29,315 bases of DNA from a virus: the IMG/VR virus record IMGVR_UViG_3300043803_000806, positions 1 through 29,315 of that record; one strand, 5' to 3'. Below the pieces are notes generated by a model. That model was given only the letters and a program-made list of their open reading frames with translations, ran no database searches and had not been told where the DNA came from. Made by a program: the position numbers and the translations under genes. The first letter of the stretch is position 1. Each line of letters opens with the position of its first letter. This document shows positions 14,803 to 23,007 of this stretch, piece by piece.

Positions 14803-15993
14803 CTATGTTTTTATAATGTAGTTCATTGTTATTGAAGGCTGAATGTTGTTATGAGCAGAACCAGATCCATTGTTTCCAATACTAACATTAGCTGTTCCAT
14901 TATTAACTGTAACATCATGTTTATGTGTTTGCACTTCGCCTTGCATTATTGCATTCAAGTTAAAAGCTGACCATGTATTTCCAGTTACCAAATTTGCACC
15001 ACCACCTCCACCAACATAACCCAACATAACATTATTTGCGTTATGGTTATGTGCTGCACTTTGATTGCCAACTGAAGTTGTATGAGCATGACCAGAATCA
15101 GTTGCTGTATGGTTATGCTGTGGCATTTCAGCCGTTGACAACGCTACTGTTTCTGCACCATAATTTGTACCAAGAACCCTTGCAGTAAGACCAGCACCTG
15201 TTCCAGAACCAATTGGAGTTCTACCAGATAAGTTTGGCACATTGAATGTAGTTGAACCATTTCCTAAACCATATGGGCAATGAAACAAAGTGTGTGTTCC
15301 AGATTGCGTTCCAGATGTATTTATTGCCGTACCCGCTGCTGCATTCGCTGCTGATGTTGCCAATCTAAATGTAGTAGAGTTTACACTAATAACATAGTAA
15401 AGAGTGTTCTGAGCTAATCCAGTTGGCAACGCCCCTGTTGTAGTTAGGTATACAATATCTCCTGTCTGAAATCCGTGTGCTGACAAGGTGACTACCGCTG
15501 GAGAGGCGATTGTTACTGTAATTGTTCCTCTACTTGGTGATATTGTAGAAAACAATGTTGCATAAGTGGATCTCGAAACAGCAGATCCGTCACATAGCAA
15601 ATACCCTGTTGGCGGGGAAATTGCTGCAAAAGGCATGATAGCCCCAGTAGGCATACCAGATGATGCTGCTGGTGCTGTGCTTTGCCATGTGGTTCCATTG
15701 CTAGTAAGGACATTCCCGCTTGTACTAGGTGCAACAAAGCTTGGGGTGGAAGTGCCATTACCAAGGATAACATTGTTCGCTGTTAATGTTGTTAAGCCAG
15801 TTCCACCATTGGCAACACCAAGAGTTCCAGTATGATCAGATCGAGCTAAAGATGAAACCAAAACATTAGCATTTCCAGCAGCATTACCGATCCAAATCTT
15901 ACCATCAGCAGCATTAATACCAATCTCCCCAGTAATCAAAGTTGGGGTATTGGTAGCCGTGTAGGATCTCTTAGGTCGGATCTTGTTTGACAT
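14803..15993 (-). CDS. Tail fibre with phage tail collar domain
   Basis: This is a 396-residue fibre protein that should bind the host surface. The N-terminal module (IRPKRSYTATNTPTL, GEIGINAADGKIWIG, residues 5-36) probably attaches to the tail. The tail collar domain starts at about 115 (GAIMPFAAISPPTGYLLCDG) and resumes at 241 (YGLGNGSTTFNVPNLSGRTP). Between them, at about 152-237, is an inserted beta domain with HGFQTGDIVYLTTTGALPTG and YYVI, as in the FCCH-like insert of many fibres. The C-terminal third is rich in His pairs (HNH, HAH, HNH, HKH), as in metal-binding trimeric fibre tips, and ends HNNIQPSITMNYIIKT, the usual fibre terminus. The stop of the upstream gene abuts the start (TAAATG). 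Confidence 0.88.
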   Translation of the reverse strand: MSNKIRPKRSYTATNTPTLITGEIGINAADGKIWIGNAAGNANVLVSSLARSDHTGTLGVANGGTGLTTLTANNVILGNGTSTPSFVAPSTSGNVLTSNGTTWQSTAPAASSGMPTGAIMPFAAISPPTGYLLCDGSAVSRSTYATLFSTISPSRGTITVTIASPAVVTLSAHGFQTGDIVYLTTTGALPTGLAQNTLYYVISVNSTTFRLATSAANAAAGTAINTSGTQSGTHTLFHCPYGLGNGSTTFNVPNLSGRTPIGSGTGAGLTARVLGTNYGAETVALSTAEMPQHNHTATDSGHAHTTSVGNQSAAHNHNANNVMLGYVGGGGGANLVTGNTWSAFNLNAIMQGEVQTHKHDVTVNNGTANVSIGNNGSGSAHNNIQPSITMNYIIKT

Positions 15994-16797
15994 TTAAAAT
16001 GTACCACCATCAATGCTTGGTGGTAGATCATTCAACTCTGACATTAGCACAGGTTCCCCAGTTGCATCAGCCACCCATATTTTTTTATCAGCAATGTTGA
16101 CCGCTATTTCATAAGCAACTAAGCCTGTTGGGGTTGCAGATGCAGTCGAGCTTCTTTTGGGCCGAATAATGTTCGCTGTTGTTGGCGAAGGTGTCGGGCT
16201 CGGTGTCGGGCTCGGTGTCGGGCTCGGTGTCGGGCTCGGTGTCGGGCTCGGTGTCGGGCTCGGTGTCGGGGAACTACACGCTCCCGCTGTAACTGTGGGT
16301 GCTGATGCTGCCCCATAATCAGTAGACCAAAGACCCGTCAAGGTCGATGCGTAATAAAGTCTAGTAGTATCATTAATGATTTCATATGACCCCATCATGC
16401 CCATGCCCATTTTTAAAAGGGGCTGGGTGATGTGCTGCCAATATCCAGACATGAATTGGTTGTAGGTATTAGAAGTAAAACTATATGTTCCGTTTGCGAC
16501 AGCGGTTCCTGCACCAGCTACGCAATAAGGATCTACTAAACAGGCTCCCTCTGTTAGCGTTGGGGCTGGTGATGTGCCATTGCCTGAAACATTCCATCCG
16601 GTCAGAGGTGGTGTAGCAGCAGAACCACTTGCAGTATACCCTTCCGTACTGCCGTTAATAAAATACCATAGGTCATCACCATTATAAAGAATCTTTATTG
16701 TAGGTGTTCCTACTTTTCTGTATTCACCCGATGCATAATAATCATATGTACCATTATAAGCTGATGTACCAGCATTTTGGACGCAATAACTAGGCAT
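15994..16797 (-). CDS. Fibre/receptor-binding protein with duplicated Cys-bounded domain and PTPS linker
   Basis: This is a 267-residue protein. Two similar domains of about 83 residues (4-86 and 91-174) both begin YCV-x-x-AGT-x-x-x-NGTY and end PT-x-T-x-GAC, so each is bracketed by a Cys near its start and one at its end. A (PTPS)n linker (about 177-206) follows. Then comes a module (IIRPKRSSTASATPTG, EIAVNIADKKIWV) nearly the same as the N-terminus of the next fibre protein. The protein ends in SIDGGTF. The order suggests outward-facing adhesion domains on a stalk above a mounting module. The start overlaps the upstream stop (TGATG). Confidence 0.75.
   Translation of the reverse strand: MPSYCVQNAGTSAYNGTYDYYASGEYRKVGTPTIKILYNGDDLWYFINGSTEGYTASGSAATPPLTGWNVSGNGTSPAPTLTEGACLVDPYCVAGAGTAVANGTYSFTSNTYNQFMSGYWQHITQPLLKMGMGMMGSYEIINDTTRLYYASTLTGLWSTDYGAASAPTVTAGACSSPTPSPTPSPTPSPTPSPTPSPTPSPTPSPTTANIIRPKRSSTASATPTGLVAYEIAVNIADKKIWVADATGEPVLMSELNDLPPSIDGGTF
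16190..16270. repeat. Perfect 12-bp coding minisatellite
   Basis: The unit GGTGTCGGGCTC (plus strand) is repeated six times without change, plus nine bases of a seventh copy. It codes for Pro-Thr-Pro-Ser on the minus strand. It is clearly more GC-rich than its surroundings and identical unit to unit, which points to recent slippage expansion and probable length variation. The 12-bp period keeps the frame. Confidence 0.95.
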
Positions 16798-17996
16798 CAG
16801 AAAGACCCTCCATCTATATCCACACCATAAATTGCGGTAGCGGAAAGGACTGTTGTTCCGTTAACCTTTAAGACCTTGCCACTAGCAAGGCTTAAATTAT
16901 CGCTTGAAGTCCAAGAAGTTGTTGAAGCTACATAATTAAAAGTATGATCAGAAACACTCTTAAGAGTGATGCCACCACCATCACAAGTGACCTCACTAGG
17001 AGAAGCAACATTTCCTAAAACAATGTTCTTGTCTGAGATATCTAGAGTAGTAGAATTCAAAGTTGTTGTAGTGCCATTAACAGTTAAATTTCCACTAAGC
17101 ACAAGGCTAGTTCCAGTTGCTGCACCAATATTTGGGGTAACAAGTGTAGGACTTGTATCTACAACAAACTTTGTTCCAGTTCCAGTTTGGGAGGCTATTG
17201 AGGTCGCATTACCAACTGATGTTATAACACCAGTCAAGTTTGCATTTGTGGTTACAGTTGCAGCATTACCAGTTGTATTTTGATTTAATGTGGGGAATGT
17301 ACAATTGGTTAGTGTTCCAGAACTTGGGGTTCCTAAAGCACCACCTGGAGCAACATAATCAGTTCCAGCAATTGCAATACTTGGTTGACCAGTTGAAGTA
17401 GTATTCTTCAAAACTCCTGTTGCTAGTCCAGCTAAAGAAACGCCATTGATTCGGACAACAGTCAACGCTGTACTACCAGTAGCATCTCCAGTATGAGTGG
17501 CATTTGATACTAAAGAACTATACAATGTATTTACTGCATTATCACCAGTATTTGTTCCACTTACAGAAGCGGTAGCAGATGCGGTTAGAGTTGCACCATC
17601 AACAATAGTCAATGTTGCAGATGTTGCTGGTTGCGTAAATACAACCTTGTTTATGCTTGTGGCCGTTGCCACACCTAATACCGGAGTCACTAATGTTGGA
17701 GAAACGGACATAACAAAAGTTGTGCCAGTTCCAGTTTGAGAAGCAATAGAAGTTGCATTTCCAACAGAAGTAATCGGGCCTGTTAAATTTGCATTAGTGG
17801 TTGCTGTAAACGCATAATCTGGCCCGCCAACTGCAATTACGCTAGTAGCAGTTCCATTACCATCGTTGCCAAGTCCGTAGTACAAGATACGAGATCCAAC
17901 TGTTTCGTTAAATGCAAGTTCAGAAGCAGCAAGCGTAGAAGGAGCGGAGCTACCACCACCATTTGCCCTCCGTTTAATTCGTAGTGTTGTTGGCAT
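16797..17996 (-). CDS. Repetitive tail fibre shaft protein
   Basis: This is a 399-residue fibre protein. The segment NANLTG-x-ITSVGNATSIAS followed by QTGTGT-x-FV and SPTLVTP occurs at residues 68-104 and again at 251-287. It is a common fibre-shaft repeat. Other standard fibre segments are ISDKNIVLGN (about 320-329), GGGITLKS, and a GK-x-LKVNGTTVLSA end module. The C-terminus is DIDGGSF, a signature shared with two neighbouring proteins. The N-terminus (TLRIKRRANGGGSSAPSTLA, SELAFNE) is a variant of the R-x-KR mounting module. A good AAGGAG precedes the ATG. It probably forms a trimeric beta-rich shaft. Confidence 0.82.
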   Translation of the reverse strand: MPTTLRIKRRANGGGSSAPSTLAASELAFNETVGSRILYYGLGNDGNGTATSVIAVGGPDYAFTATTNANLTGPITSVGNATSIASQTGTGTTFVMSVSPTLVTPVLGVATATSINKVVFTQPATSATLTIVDGATLTASATASVSGTNTGDNAVNTLYSSLVSNATHTGDATGSTALTVVRINGVSLAGLATGVLKNTTSTGQPSIAIAGTDYVAPGGALGTPSSGTLTNCTFPTLNQNTTGNAATVTTNANLTGVITSVGNATSIASQTGTGTKFVVDTSPTLVTPNIGAATGTSLVLSGNLTVNGTTTTLNSTTLDISDKNIVLGNVASPSEVTCDGGGITLKSVSDHTFNYVASTTSWTSSDNLSLASGKVLKVNGTTVLSATAIYGVDIDGGSF

Positions 17997-18007
17997 TTAT
18001 TTTCTCC

Positions 18008-18481
18008 TTAAAAATTACCACCATCCAAAATCGAAGTATTGATCCATTTTTCCGAAGTATTACTGTACCTTATAAGATTATCTGTTTGAATCGATGTAAT
18101 TGCAACATCTGAAAGTCCAGCAAGAGTTACTGGGGCAGTAGTTCCATTTGCTGCTGCTGTAACTCTTCCTTTGGCATCTACAGTTATGTTTGCTGATGTA
18201 TAGCTTCCAGATGTAACTCCTGTTGACGAAAGATTTAAATCAATAACTCCATCAGAAGTAACAGGAGAACCAGCTATTTCCAAGTCTTCGTCTGTTGAAC
18301 TTATCCCAATAGAAGTAACACGCTCGTAAGCACCTGTTGTTGTCTCGTATCTAAAAACAGCAACGGAATTTTCCCTAGAAACAATAACTTGAGAAACAGG
18401 ATCACTACCAGTTGCAACTACTTTTGATTGAGTCACTAAAACTTTAAAAGGTTCTTCTTGAACAGTAACTTTTGATGGCAT
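18008..18481 (-). CDS. Tail fibre-like protein (short)
   Basis: This is a 157-residue protein with the paralogous N-terminal domain VTVQEEPFKVLV ... AVFRYETTT, also found in the gene at 13542-14219. It is followed by ITVDAKGRVTAAANG, the very common fibre motif. The C-terminus, SILDGGNF, matches the DGG-x-F ends of the two fibre genes immediately downstream. CAGGAG lies upstream of the ATG. It is likely a fibre shaft or adaptor protein attached near the tail tip. Confidence 0.75.
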   Translation of the reverse strand: MPSKVTVQEEPFKVLVTQSKVVATGSDPVSQVIVSRENSVAVFRYETTTGAYERVTSIGISSTDEDLEIAGSPVTSDGVIDLNLSSTGVTSGSYTSANITVDAKGRVTAAANGTTAPVTLAGLSDVAITSIQTDNLIRYSNTSEKWINTSILDGGNF

Positions 18482-18492
18482 AATTGCTCCTG

Positions 18493-18840
18493 TTATGCTG
18501 GCCTAGTAACTTCTGGACTTACCCTAAAAGACCCTTGAACTAAACGAATAACCTCAACACCTGTTTGTATTTCTAAATCATACTTGTAAGTTCCAAAAGG
18601 CAACGCTGCTGTATCAGTAGCCGAAATTGCTAAAGTTAATGAATTATCTTCAAGGGTTATACCATCGTTTTCAGTATTTAATTCTAGGATAATTGTTGCT
18701 GATTCAACTGAAGGCCTAACTTGCATTCTAGCTGTACTAGACGAGTAATCTGGAAGCGAATCATCAGCGTTAACAACCGATATGATTCTTCGGAATGTTG
18801 CACCTTGTTCGCAAATTATATCATAATTTCCAGCTAGCAT
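18493..18840 (-). CDS. BppU N-terminal domain-like baseplate/tail protein
   Basis: This 115-residue protein follows a familiar phage pattern: a start close to 'AG.YDI.cEQGATF.R', then ARMQVRPSVESATIILELNT, a 'gi.l....l.l.is..dTa.Lp.G.Y.YDLEI' core and a terminal 'RL.QGsf.VspEVTR'. Proteins of this type resemble the N-terminal module of baseplate upper proteins and commonly lie between tail-tip and fibre genes. It probably mounts fibres on the tail tip. AGAGGTG precedes the ATG. The family name is my best match by pattern. Confidence 0.72.
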   Translation of the reverse strand: MLAGNYDIICEQGATFRRIISVVNADDSLPDYSSSTARMQVRPSVESATIILELNTENDGITLEDNSLTLAISATDTAALPFGTYKYDLEIQTGVEVIRLVQGSFRVSPEVTRPA

Positions 18841-18859
18841 ATGTCACCTCTCATGGGGT

Positions 18860-20128
18860 TTAGACAGTAGTCATTTTATACGGCAATGCGTTAAATATCA
18901 ATTCAAAAGGGTAACTATCGTATATCGGTTTTTTCTTTAAATTATTAGGAGGAGCAGGGCTGTCTACATCTTCCGATATGACAGGATAGTATTTTTTGTT
19001 TATATTAGATTGAGCTAAATTGTGACCAGCATTGATGTAGCTTTCGTTGTCTGGATTTATAACACCCGCTGGGGAACTTGGATAAGGAGTTCCGCTAGTT
19101 GTTGTTGAAAAAACAGGTATATAAAGGAAGCTTAAAACTATATCTGCATAAAGCAAAGAATCTAATGTAGGCAAATCCATTACATCTGACAATGCGTAAG
19201 AGTTAAAATCAAATTGCTGCTTCATTTTTGGAGTACTAGTAAAACCCGTAAAAAGCAATTCCCCAGGTTCATACCCAAACCATTCATTTTGATTTACTCT
19301 CCCAAGTGCTTCATAAATATTTGTTGATGCAGGATTGGCTGGATCTACAAATTGATATGGAATTTGAAACCATGTAACTTTTAATACAACTTTTGGAAGT
19401 AATGTTTTTCCATAAAAACCAACTATTGTTTGGTTGTTTACTTGGGAAACATCTGATGAAAATTTATAAGCCCCGCCTTTCATTGTTAAAAATTCAGCAG
19501 AAGGTTCTGTTACATATGTAGTATACCGCTCATATTCTCTAATAGGATTTCCAGAAGCAGCATTCTGACTACCATCATCCATATAATATGTTCCATCAGC
19601 ACCATCAATTCTATAATCACCTGGATATTCTTCATTAAGAGCATCCATAGTTTCATCACTAACAACAAGATATGGTCTTGCAGAAAACTCAACAGTAACT
19701 TCATACTTGTCATATACAACGAAATATGGAGCAACATATTGCCATGAAGTTGCCGGAGAAGTATCTACTGATAAAAGGTCGGTAGTGATATCGCCTTCAA
19801 CTTTTCTTTCAAGACCAATGCCTCTAATGCTTGATATTCTATCTGCATATAACCAACGGAATTGAGGATGTGCCATTGGTGGTGTTCTTTTTAAAGAACC
19901 ATCTACTGTGTTTATTTCTGTTTTACCTAATACCTCTTGGCAAAACAATGACAATGGGTTTGTTTCAATTTCTAAATTTTCATTTATGCCGTTTACAATA
20001 TATGTCATTGATGCTCTTGCATCACCATCTATTGATATAGATGTTGAATTAGGAGAGGTACTAGCAATCTTTTCAGATATGTCTCCGTCTGTCCACAAAT
20101 CTTGCTTATTAAAAGGTACAAAAGGCAT
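18860..20128 (-). CDS. Tail protein after tape measure (possible distal tail/tip protein)
   Basis: This is a 422-residue protein with alternating polar and aromatic beta segments and no catalytic motif that I can see. It contains MAHPQFRWLYADRISSIRGI, a Tyr/Asp-rich stretch near residue 170 (EYPGDYRIDGADGTYYMDDG) and an aromatic C-terminal half. The gene sits directly downstream of the tape measure, where siphoviruses encode the distal tail and tip proteins, so a tip-hub role is likely, but the sequence does not show a classic Dit or Tal signature. AGGAG precedes the ATG. Confidence 0.7.
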   Translation of the reverse strand: MPFVPFNKQDLWTDGDISEKIASTSPNSTSISIDGDARASMTYIVNGINENLEIETNPLSLFCQEVLGKTEINTVDGSLKRTPPMAHPQFRWLYADRISSIRGIGLERKVEGDITTDLLSVDTSPATSWQYVAPYFVVYDKYEVTVEFSARPYLVVSDETMDALNEEYPGDYRIDGADGTYYMDDGSQNAASGNPIREYERYTTYVTEPSAEFLTMKGGAYKFSSDVSQVNNQTIVGFYGKTLLPKVVLKVTWFQIPYQFVDPANPASTNIYEALGRVNQNEWFGYEPGELLFTGFTSTPKMKQQFDFNSYALSDVMDLPTLDSLLYADIVLSFLYIPVFSTTTSGTPYPSSPAGVINPDNESYINAGHNLAQSNINKKYYPVISEDVDSPAPPNNLKKKPIYDSYPFELIFNALPYKMTTV

Positions 20129-20145
20129 TTTTATCTCCTAAAATT

Positions 20146-23007
20146 TTAAACACCTAATTCAAATTTTTCTTGTTTATTCAAAGCACCAGGAATTTTTCCT
20201 TCAAGAGCAACTGGAGGTGCTGCTTGTGGTTTATTCCCATTAGCTTTCTTTATTCCTTCTGCAAAAGCATCTGCGAGATTATTCTTGTCTAATTTTCCAG
20301 CAATATCGCCAAGCATATCTTCTTGGGTCTTTGCTCCAGATGCTGCCATCAACGCATTCTTTCTGACTTCGTCACCAACTCCAGCAATTGATGTTGATGA
20401 TACTTCTCTTACTGCTGCACCAACAGAAGATCCCTTTTTTATCCTATCCTCTTCTGCTGGTTTTCCTTTTTTAAGGCTTTCTCCTGACCTTGATATTGCT
20501 TCTCCACCTTTAGCAATACTTTCTCCAACATCACCCATTAACGGTATGTAAGATATTACTTTCCCTAATCCCTGAATAATTAAACCAACAATGTTTACAA
20601 ATGCACCCAATAAAGTTTGAATTATCCCAAGAGTTGTTTTTATAACAATGGTTAACAAATTAAACGCACCACTAAGAGTTGCCATAGCAACATATACAAT
20701 TGGTTCTCCTAAAACTCCAATTGTCCGAACTAAAGCTGATGTAAAGGCAGTTAAAAACTCTATTATTGGCTTTATAACATTTGTAATCCCAACAATTATA
20801 AGAGCAAATTTGTCAAGTACTGGGCCAATAACGCTGTATAAAACCGCTCCAAAATCAAGCAAAGGAGAAGCGATATTATCAAATGCAACCGCAGATTTAT
20901 TTATCGAAGGAGTCAACTTCTTCATCGAGAAGTCTACATAGTCTGCGTATTTCTTAAGCAATGGTGTTAAATATTCAACCGCTGGTACTAAAGCCCTTCC
21001 AATTACACCACTAAGATCGTTCATCACTATTTCAAGTTTTTGCATTAAAGCTGGATTTGCTTTTGAAACCATTGGGCCAAAAATAGCAAGTGCTTGATTA
21101 GCTATTTTAACAGATTGTGTAACGCTGTTAAATGCAACACCTAATGCAGCGGATGCTGCACCAGCAAGAGTAAGTGATTTTGCGGATTTTATTATAGAAG
21201 AAACAGTACCACCAATGTTTACAATTGCTGCTGCAATCGTTCCACCAACTGAACCGCCAGAAGCATAATAACCAACTCCGCTAGAACCTCCTCCTCCAAT
21301 TGAACCGCCAGAAGAACGATATTCAGTTTTTGGTGCATCTTTCCCTTGTTTGTACTGACTAATAACTGACTTTAAAAAACTTCCAGAAATGTTGTCTCCA
21401 AGTTTCCTTTTGTTTTTCCCGCTGTTTATTGATTCAAGTTGCTTTTTGTTTTCTGGATCTTGAGAAGCCTTTTTATTTACAACGAACTCACCTGGAGTAA
21501 GCATTGCTGGTTGGGTATCTGTACCCTTTGGCTTCATTGGATTAGAAGCATCACCACCACCAGCAAGGTAAGAAACATCATTGTCAAGCTGTTCTTTTGG
21601 TTGCTTATATCCAATACCCTTGGCCATCATCTTTAAGCCATAGTTAACCAATGGGCCTCTAAACAATGGTGAAAAGCTTTGAAACCCAGCAATCATAGAA
21701 TCCAATTCTTTTTTGGTTCTCTGATTGGCTTGTTCAAGCTGTTTAGCAGCTTGCTCTTGCTGTTTAATTAAGTCGTTTGCAGCTTTTGCTGATTCTTGTG
21801 CTGCTTTTAAAGATTCTTGTGCTTCTTTTTCTTGTTTTTTTCTAAAGTAATCTCTTAATACTTTTTCTGCTTTAGCTGCATCTTCTTCTGCCTTTTCTTT
21901 TCTTTTTGCTGCATCTTCAATAGCTTTGGCAGCAGCATCTGATGCAGCAGCAATCGCTTGTGCTGCTGCATCAGCAGTAGCTTTTTCGTCATTTTCAAAA
22001 AGCTTTTTAGGAGGCCCAACAAAAACCTTTGTTCCTTCTTTTCCAAGCTTTTTTACTTCTTCTTCGTCTTTTTGTCTTTTTTGATCCCTATTAAATAAAT
22101 CTTTTGATGGGCCTACAAACTCAGGCCCAGTAGGAAGAACTTTCTTTCTTTCGTTTTCTTCAAAGTCTTTTTTTAAAGGCCCAACAAATTCTTTAGTTCC
22201 TTCTTTACCGGCTTTTTCAACTTTCTTTTCTTCTGCTTTTCTAGCATTATCAATGTCTGCTACAGTATCCCTAACACCAGAAATCATCTTAGACCAAGCA
22301 TCTCCGGTTTGATTGATGCCTTCAATCAAAGAAGAAATTTTTACTGGTCTAACTTTTTCCTGTCTTTTTTCTATCTCTTTTTCTCTGGCCTTTTCTTTTA
22401 CTATTCTTTCTTTTTCTTGAGGATCAATTATTTTTTTAGGCTCTTTTGCTGCCTTTAGTTCTTTTGGTGGCTTTGGTTCTTTTGGTGGCTTTGCTTCTTT
22501 GACTGGTTTTGGCTTTAATGCCTCTTCTAAACGCAAAGCAATTATTTTTGCTTGATCCCTTAACTTCTGACTTCTAAGGTCAGCATCTTCTTGTTTTTGC
22601 TTTTTTGCTTTTTGCTTTTCTGCTTCTACTTCTGGATCTACAACTTTGGGTTGTTTAGGTTGCTTTGGAACATCTACCTTTGCTGCTTCTATCTTAGGAG
22701 CTTTAGCTTTTGGTTCTGGCTTTACTTCGGTCTTTGTTTCTTTTTCTTTTACAACCTCTTTAGTTGATGTAGGCTTGTCCTTAACCGCTGGTTTTTGAGC
22801 CTTCTCAGGCTTTGACACCACTTGAATTTTTATCGCTTTAATTGCGTTTACAAGAGTTGTCTGCAATTTCTTAATTGCTGTAGTCAAGCCATTAAAGCTT
22901 TTAGTAAAATCCCTAGATCCCGCTTTAACGCTTTGGGCGATATTCTCTACTGCACCAACCAGATCGTTTGTCATCTCGTCATCTGATTTTAGTGGAATAT
23001 CTGCCAT
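20146..23007 (-). CDS. Tail tape measure protein
   Basis: This 953-residue protein sets tail length and threads the tail tube. Residues 1-430 are highly charged and helical, with Lys/Pro/Glu-rich and long Ala/Lys/Glu coiled-coil stretches. Three copies of an EGTK-x-FVGP-like repeat lie at about 266-343. At 480-515 is the marker AGGG...KGTDTQPAMLTPGEFVVNKKAS; TPGEFVV-x-K is widespread in tape measure proteins. A Gly/Ser linker (565-590) leads to hydrophobic helices (595-650 and 715-820) that could enter the membrane during DNA delivery. At roughly 0.15 nm per residue the tail would be about 140 nm; that is an estimate. The start overlaps the chaperone stop as TAATG. Confidence 0.93.
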   Translation of the reverse strand: MADIPLKSDDEMTNDLVGAVENIAQSVKAGSRDFTKSFNGLTTAIKKLQTTLVNAIKAIKIQVVSKPEKAQKPAVKDKPTSTKEVVKEKETKTEVKPEPKAKAPKIEAAKVDVPKQPKQPKVVDPEVEAEKQKAKKQKQEDADLRSQKLRDQAKIIALRLEEALKPKPVKEAKPPKEPKPPKELKAAKEPKKIIDPQEKERIVKEKAREKEIEKRQEKVRPVKISSLIEGINQTGDAWSKMISGVRDTVADIDNARKAEEKKVEKAGKEGTKEFVGPLKKDFEENERKKVLPTGPEFVGPSKDLFNRDQKRQKDEEEVKKLGKEGTKVFVGPPKKLFENDEKATADAAAQAIAAASDAAAKAIEDAAKRKEKAEEDAAKAEKVLRDYFRKKQEKEAQESLKAAQESAKAANDLIKQQEQAAKQLEQANQRTKKELDSMIAGFQSFSPLFRGPLVNYGLKMMAKGIGYKQPKEQLDNDVSYLAGGGDASNPMKPKGTDTQPAMLTPGEFVVNKKASQDPENKKQLESINSGKNKRKLGDNISGSFLKSVISQYKQGKDAPKTEYRSSGGSIGGGGSSGVGYYASGGSVGGTIAAAIVNIGGTVSSIIKSAKSLTLAGAASAALGVAFNSVTQSVKIANQALAIFGPMVSKANPALMQKLEIVMNDLSGVIGRALVPAVEYLTPLLKKYADYVDFSMKKLTPSINKSAVAFDNIASPLLDFGAVLYSVIGPVLDKFALIIVGITNVIKPIIEFLTAFTSALVRTIGVLGEPIVYVAMATLSGAFNLLTIVIKTTLGIIQTLLGAFVNIVGLIIQGLGKVISYIPLMGDVGESIAKGGEAISRSGESLKKGKPAEEDRIKKGSSVGAAVREVSSTSIAGVGDEVRKNALMAASGAKTQEDMLGDIAGKLDKNNLADAFAEGIKKANGNKPQAAPPVALEGKIPGALNKQEKFELGV

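Noticed and set aside
16190-16270. Tandem array as a possible CRISPR
   Set aside because: The units are 12 bp, directly adjacent, without spacers, and lie in frame inside a fibre gene.
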